A model generated the notes under the pieces. It did no database searches and was not told the DNA's origin. It worked only from the letters and a program-made list of their open reading frames with translations. A stretch of 19,358 nucleotides of DNA, from NCBI GenBank assembly GCA_017457555.1, contig JAFTHG010000106.1, positions 1-19,358 of the forward strand. Direction: 5' to 3'. The stretch is from Kiritimatiellia bacterium (GTDB lineage: Bacteria > Verrucomicrobiota > Kiritimatiellia > RFP12 > DVOR01). Made by a program: the position numbers and the translations under genes. This document shows, in pieces, positions 17,493 through 19,358 of this stretch. Position 1 is the stretch's first letter; every line of letters begins with the position of its first letter.

Positions 17493-18170
17493 TTATTGAC
17501 CGTCAGCGGCTTTGGCTGGTGCCAGAGGGATGCCGGTCTTCTTTGCTAAATCCTCAACAGTAGGCGCATTCAACACCGGCTTTTCAGCAGGCGCGGATGA
17601 CGTCTTTTTTGCCGCAGCAGCCTCTGCACGGGTCGGCAAACCTGCCGCCTTGGCCTTGGCATCTGCTTCAGCAAGTAACGCATTGTAGCGCTCATTGTCG
17701 GCATTCATCCGGTCACGGATAACCGCCATATTCGCCAAACGCTGGGCCTCAGCCTCAGCAGCGGCAGCGCTACGCTTCTCCAAAAGGGTCTGATAAGGGG
17801 GATACTTGGCCAATTCGTCTTCCAGCAGCTCATCCGGGATCGTTTCACCCATCCGCAAACTTAAACTCTTGGCTAACTCCGTCCGAATGTGTTCCAACGA
17901 ACGATCCAATTCTGCCACCTTGGCAGAAAGCGATGAAAATTTTTCTGCTCCGGCAGTAATTTCAGCCATATAAGCCTTATCCTGCGCGCGACCTGCGACA
18001 GCAGAAGCAGCCGTTAAGCCCTCCGGAAATGCGGCATCTAATTCAGCATAAGGATCCGCCTCAGGCGACGGCGCACCCTCCCCGCACCCCTGTAAAATCA
18101 GGCTTCCAACAAAAAAACTAAAGCACACGGCAACCCATCGCGCCGTGTGTGGAACATTAAAATTCCGCAT
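17493..18170 (-). CDS. Coiled-coil-prone lipoprotein upstream of the giant surface protein (225 aa)
   Basis: I chose the ATG at 18170 (MRNFNVPHTARW…) because AAAGAGGA lies about 5 bases upstream; the in-frame ATG at 18197 has no ribosome-binding site. The hydrophobic core V-A-V-C-F-S-F-F-V-G-S-L-I-L ends in the lipobox L-Q-G-C (Cys29), so an exported lipoprotein is predicted. The mature part is rich in Ala, Glu, Lys and Arg. It has heptad-like stretches (about 70-115, and A-A-A-E-A-E-A-Q-R-L … D-N-E-R-Y-N-A-L-L-A-E-A-D-A-K-A-K) typical of helical or coiled-coil proteins, then an Ala/Pro/Lys tail. I do not recognise a named family. The giant gene starts 56 bases after the stop with no terminator between, so co-transcription is likely. 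A role as surface anchor, periplasmic spacer or secretion partner of the giant protein is a hypothesis only. No clear promoter is visible upstream. Confidence 0.85.
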   Translation of the reverse strand: MRNFNVPHTARWVAVCFSFFVGSLILQGCGEGAPSPEADPYAELDAAFPEGLTAASAVAGRAQDKAYMAEITAGAEKFSSLSAKVAELDRSLEHIRTELAKSLSLRMGETIPDELLEDELAKYPPYQTLLEKRSAAAAEAEAQRLANMAVIRDRMNADNERYNALLAEADAKAKAAGLPTRAEAAAAKKTSSAPAEKPVLNAPTVEDLAKKTGIPLAPAKAADGQ

Positions 18171-18197
18171 ACAAATCCTCTTTGCTAACTCAAGCAT

Positions 18198-18600
18198 ATG
18201 GCACTAAAGTAGCACAACTCAACTATTTCATCAAGCCTTTTATCTCATTGTTTCATTCCAAGCGACCGGATTCAAACCAAAATTTATCATCAGCCATCGA
18301 CACCACTTCCCACATCCGCCCCACACTCCCATCACACCGTACACCGCCCACACCAAAAAGACACCAGGCAAGCAACACCCTCAACCTCACCCATTACCCC
18401 ACCCAAAAAAACACCACCCCACACCACCCAAATAAATGCCACCCCCACACCACGCCACCATGTCAACATCAAAGCAACGATTTCCAGACACCGCCCTCAC
18501 CCAGACACATCCCAATCAAAAGTATCACCTCCCCTGAATTGGAGAAATCATCAGAGCCGCTGACACTTAAAAACGGCAGCATCACAGTCAAAACGCAAAG
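18198..18600. other. G-poor, A/C-rich non-coding stretch
   Basis: The plus strand between about 18300 and 18480 is almost all C and A with few G (CCACACC-like words). The open frame across it (18182-18658) would give a His/Thr/Pro low-complexity product without a ribosome-binding site, so I do not call a gene. The composition echoes 1200-1500 and 1780-1930. The promoter of the lipoprotein/giant unit must start in its left part. Confidence 0.5.
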
Positions 18601-18620
18601 GCTATCTTTTAGCGCACAAG

Positions 18621-18732
18621 TTTCAGCGAAACTGGGGATTCAATTTCAGCGAAATTGAAGTGCAGTTTCAGCGAAATACCCACCTGTCTTTCAGCGAAAT
18701 TGAGAAGACCTACTATTCACACCTGTTAATAA
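18621..18732. repeat. Phased array of TTTCAGCGAAA motifs, copy B
   Basis: Four perfect TTTCAGCGAAA motifs lie at 18621-18631, 18644-18654, 18666-18676 and 18689-18699, spaced 23, 22 and 23 bases. The array aligns with copy A over about 65 bases, including a shared 19-mer CCTGTCTTTCAGCGAAATT (18683-18701 and 1653-1671). ACCTGTTAATAA follows at 18721-18732 and is the exact reverse complement of the TTATTAACAGGT after copy A. No gene overlaps. Confidence 0.8.
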
Positions 18733-18861
18733 CTCCTCTCAAAGAGCAGAAAAGTCAAAGCACAACACATCCAAACCACTGCAAACACGCGGTTTCTCCA
18801 CGTTTGACAAAGAGAATCTTGGATGACAGCAGAACCATTGCAAAAAAATACAACGCATTCG

Positions 18862-18963
18862 GAAGTTGAAACGCACCTAATTCAAGCCTTAGCCAAGGCC
18901 TTGAAATGTTTGGCTACTGCACCTGTAGAAGTTTAAACGCACCTAATTCAACTCTTAGCCAAG
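18862..18963. repeat. Pair of 36-bp direct repeats, each hairpin-prone
   Basis: Copies at 18862-18897 and 18928-18963 match at 33 of 36 positions around the core AAACGCACCTAATTCAA, with a 66-base offset. The right end of each (CTT-AGCC-AAG) can form a small hairpin. In copy 1 this extends into TTCAAG…CTTGAA (18881-18905). No coding frame uses them. They sit just upstream of the hairpin at 18990-19022. Confidence 0.75.
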
Positions 18964-18989
18964 TTAAATAACAAATCCATTCCCCAAAA

Positions 18990-19022
18990 CAAAAAAGAGG
19001 CCGGAAATTCCGACCTCTTTTC
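18990..19022. terminator. Strong bidirectional-type terminator hairpin without an obvious gene
   Basis: AAAGAGG (18994-19000) pairs with CCTCTTT (19014-19020). After one C-A mismatch, CGG pairs with CCG around a 5-base loop. There is an A tract before and a T tract after, so it could work in either direction. No gene in the window ends here. It may terminate a minus-strand gene to the right of the window or an unseen small transcript from the left. Confidence 0.75.
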
Positions 19023-19158
19023 CTTACACCACCCTTTTCAGAAATTAAATCACACCCTTTTCAAAACTTTCCCACGGCTACAACCCAAACGCACCCCTGT
19101 GGCGACATCACAACGACTGCTCCGACAAGCGTGTTACGTCAAATCACAAAGCTATCCT

Positions 19159-19332
19159 CATCGGGACGGCCTTGCCAAGTCAAATGGTAAAACTGTTACT
19201 CATCCGCGCAGCCTTATCAGGTCAAAATCAAGCAAACAGTTACTCACAGAGTAACCTTGCCAAGCCAAAGTCAAGCGCGACAGTTACTCATCAAGACGGC
19301 TTTTCCAAAGCAAAATCAAGTAAAACAGGAAA
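19159..19332. repeat. Degenerate 44-bp tandem repeats
   Basis: Units start at 19159 (42 bases), 19201, 19245 and 19289 (44 bases each). They share CATC near the start, a CCTTGCCAAG-type middle, GTCAAA, TCAAGC and a CAGTTACT end in the first three; the fourth degenerates. A further decayed unit may precede 19159. Divergence is spread along the whole unit with no conserved-repeat/variable-spacer pattern, so this is not a CRISPR array. The rest of 19023-19358 holds no gene I can support. Confidence 0.65.
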
Positions 19333-19358
19333 CTTTCTACCGCCGAAAAACCAGGTAA

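Noticed and set aside
18182..18658. 158-codon plus-strand frame in the right flank
   Set aside because: Low-complexity His/Thr/Pro product of G-poor DNA; no ribosome-binding site; it runs into the repeat array.
19159..19332. Possible CRISPR array
   Set aside because: Units diverge evenly along their length; there is no invariant repeat with unique spacers and no cas gene in the window.

Overview
The window looks like chromosomal DNA of a Gram-negative-type bacterium with many envelope and surface proteins. The giant thrombospondin-type-3/LamG protein, the lipobox lipoproteins and the L,D-transpeptidase together suggest the PVC group (Verrucomicrobiota, Kiritimatiellota or Lentisphaerota). 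That placement is inference from protein style, not from a marker phylogeny. Every intact gene is on the minus strand: tRNA-Ser, a small lipoprotein, a purine nucleoside phosphorylase, an L,D-transpeptidase, a protein of about 4,118 residues and a coiled-coil lipoprotein. Non-coding DNA is markedly A/C-rich on the plus strand, which fits the minus strand being the leading strand here.

Layout, left to right. Positions 1-104 hold the last codons of rpsH (S8) and the first ~22 codons of rplF (L6) on the plus strand. The L6 frame then breaks off into unrelated DNA, either a rearranged spc-operon fragment or an assembly junction. A complete tRNA-Ser(GCU) unit follows, with promoter, gene and terminator (252-466). 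Next is a lipoprotein gene with its own terminator (485-1136). About 1.05 kb without a convincing gene (1151-2203) carries decayed repeats, a phased array of TTTC-NNN-GAAA motifs and a long inverted repeat. A two-gene unit follows in the order of transcription: L,D-transpeptidase then punA (4587 to 2308), with an extended -10 promoter and a terminator. A 400-bp spacer (4622-5019) contains a near-identical direct duplication ending at the giant gene's terminator.

A second two-gene unit (18170 to 5080) encodes a lipoprotein with a coiled-coil-prone, Ala/Lys/Glu-rich body and then the giant secreted protein. The order and the 56-bp gap suggest co-transcription, and a shared job at the cell surface is a reasonable hypothesis. 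The right flank (18198-19358) again has no convincing gene. It holds a G-poor tract, a second copy of the phased TTTCAGCGAAA array, a 36-bp direct repeat, an orphan hairpin terminator and degenerate 44-bp tandem repeats.

The most unusual signals are the two matched intergenic arrays, whose 11-bp near-palindromes recur every 22-23 bp at both ends of the block; the giant Ca2+-motif-rich protein with its lipoprotein partner; the duplicated 3' flank of the giant gene; and the truncated S8-L6 fragment.
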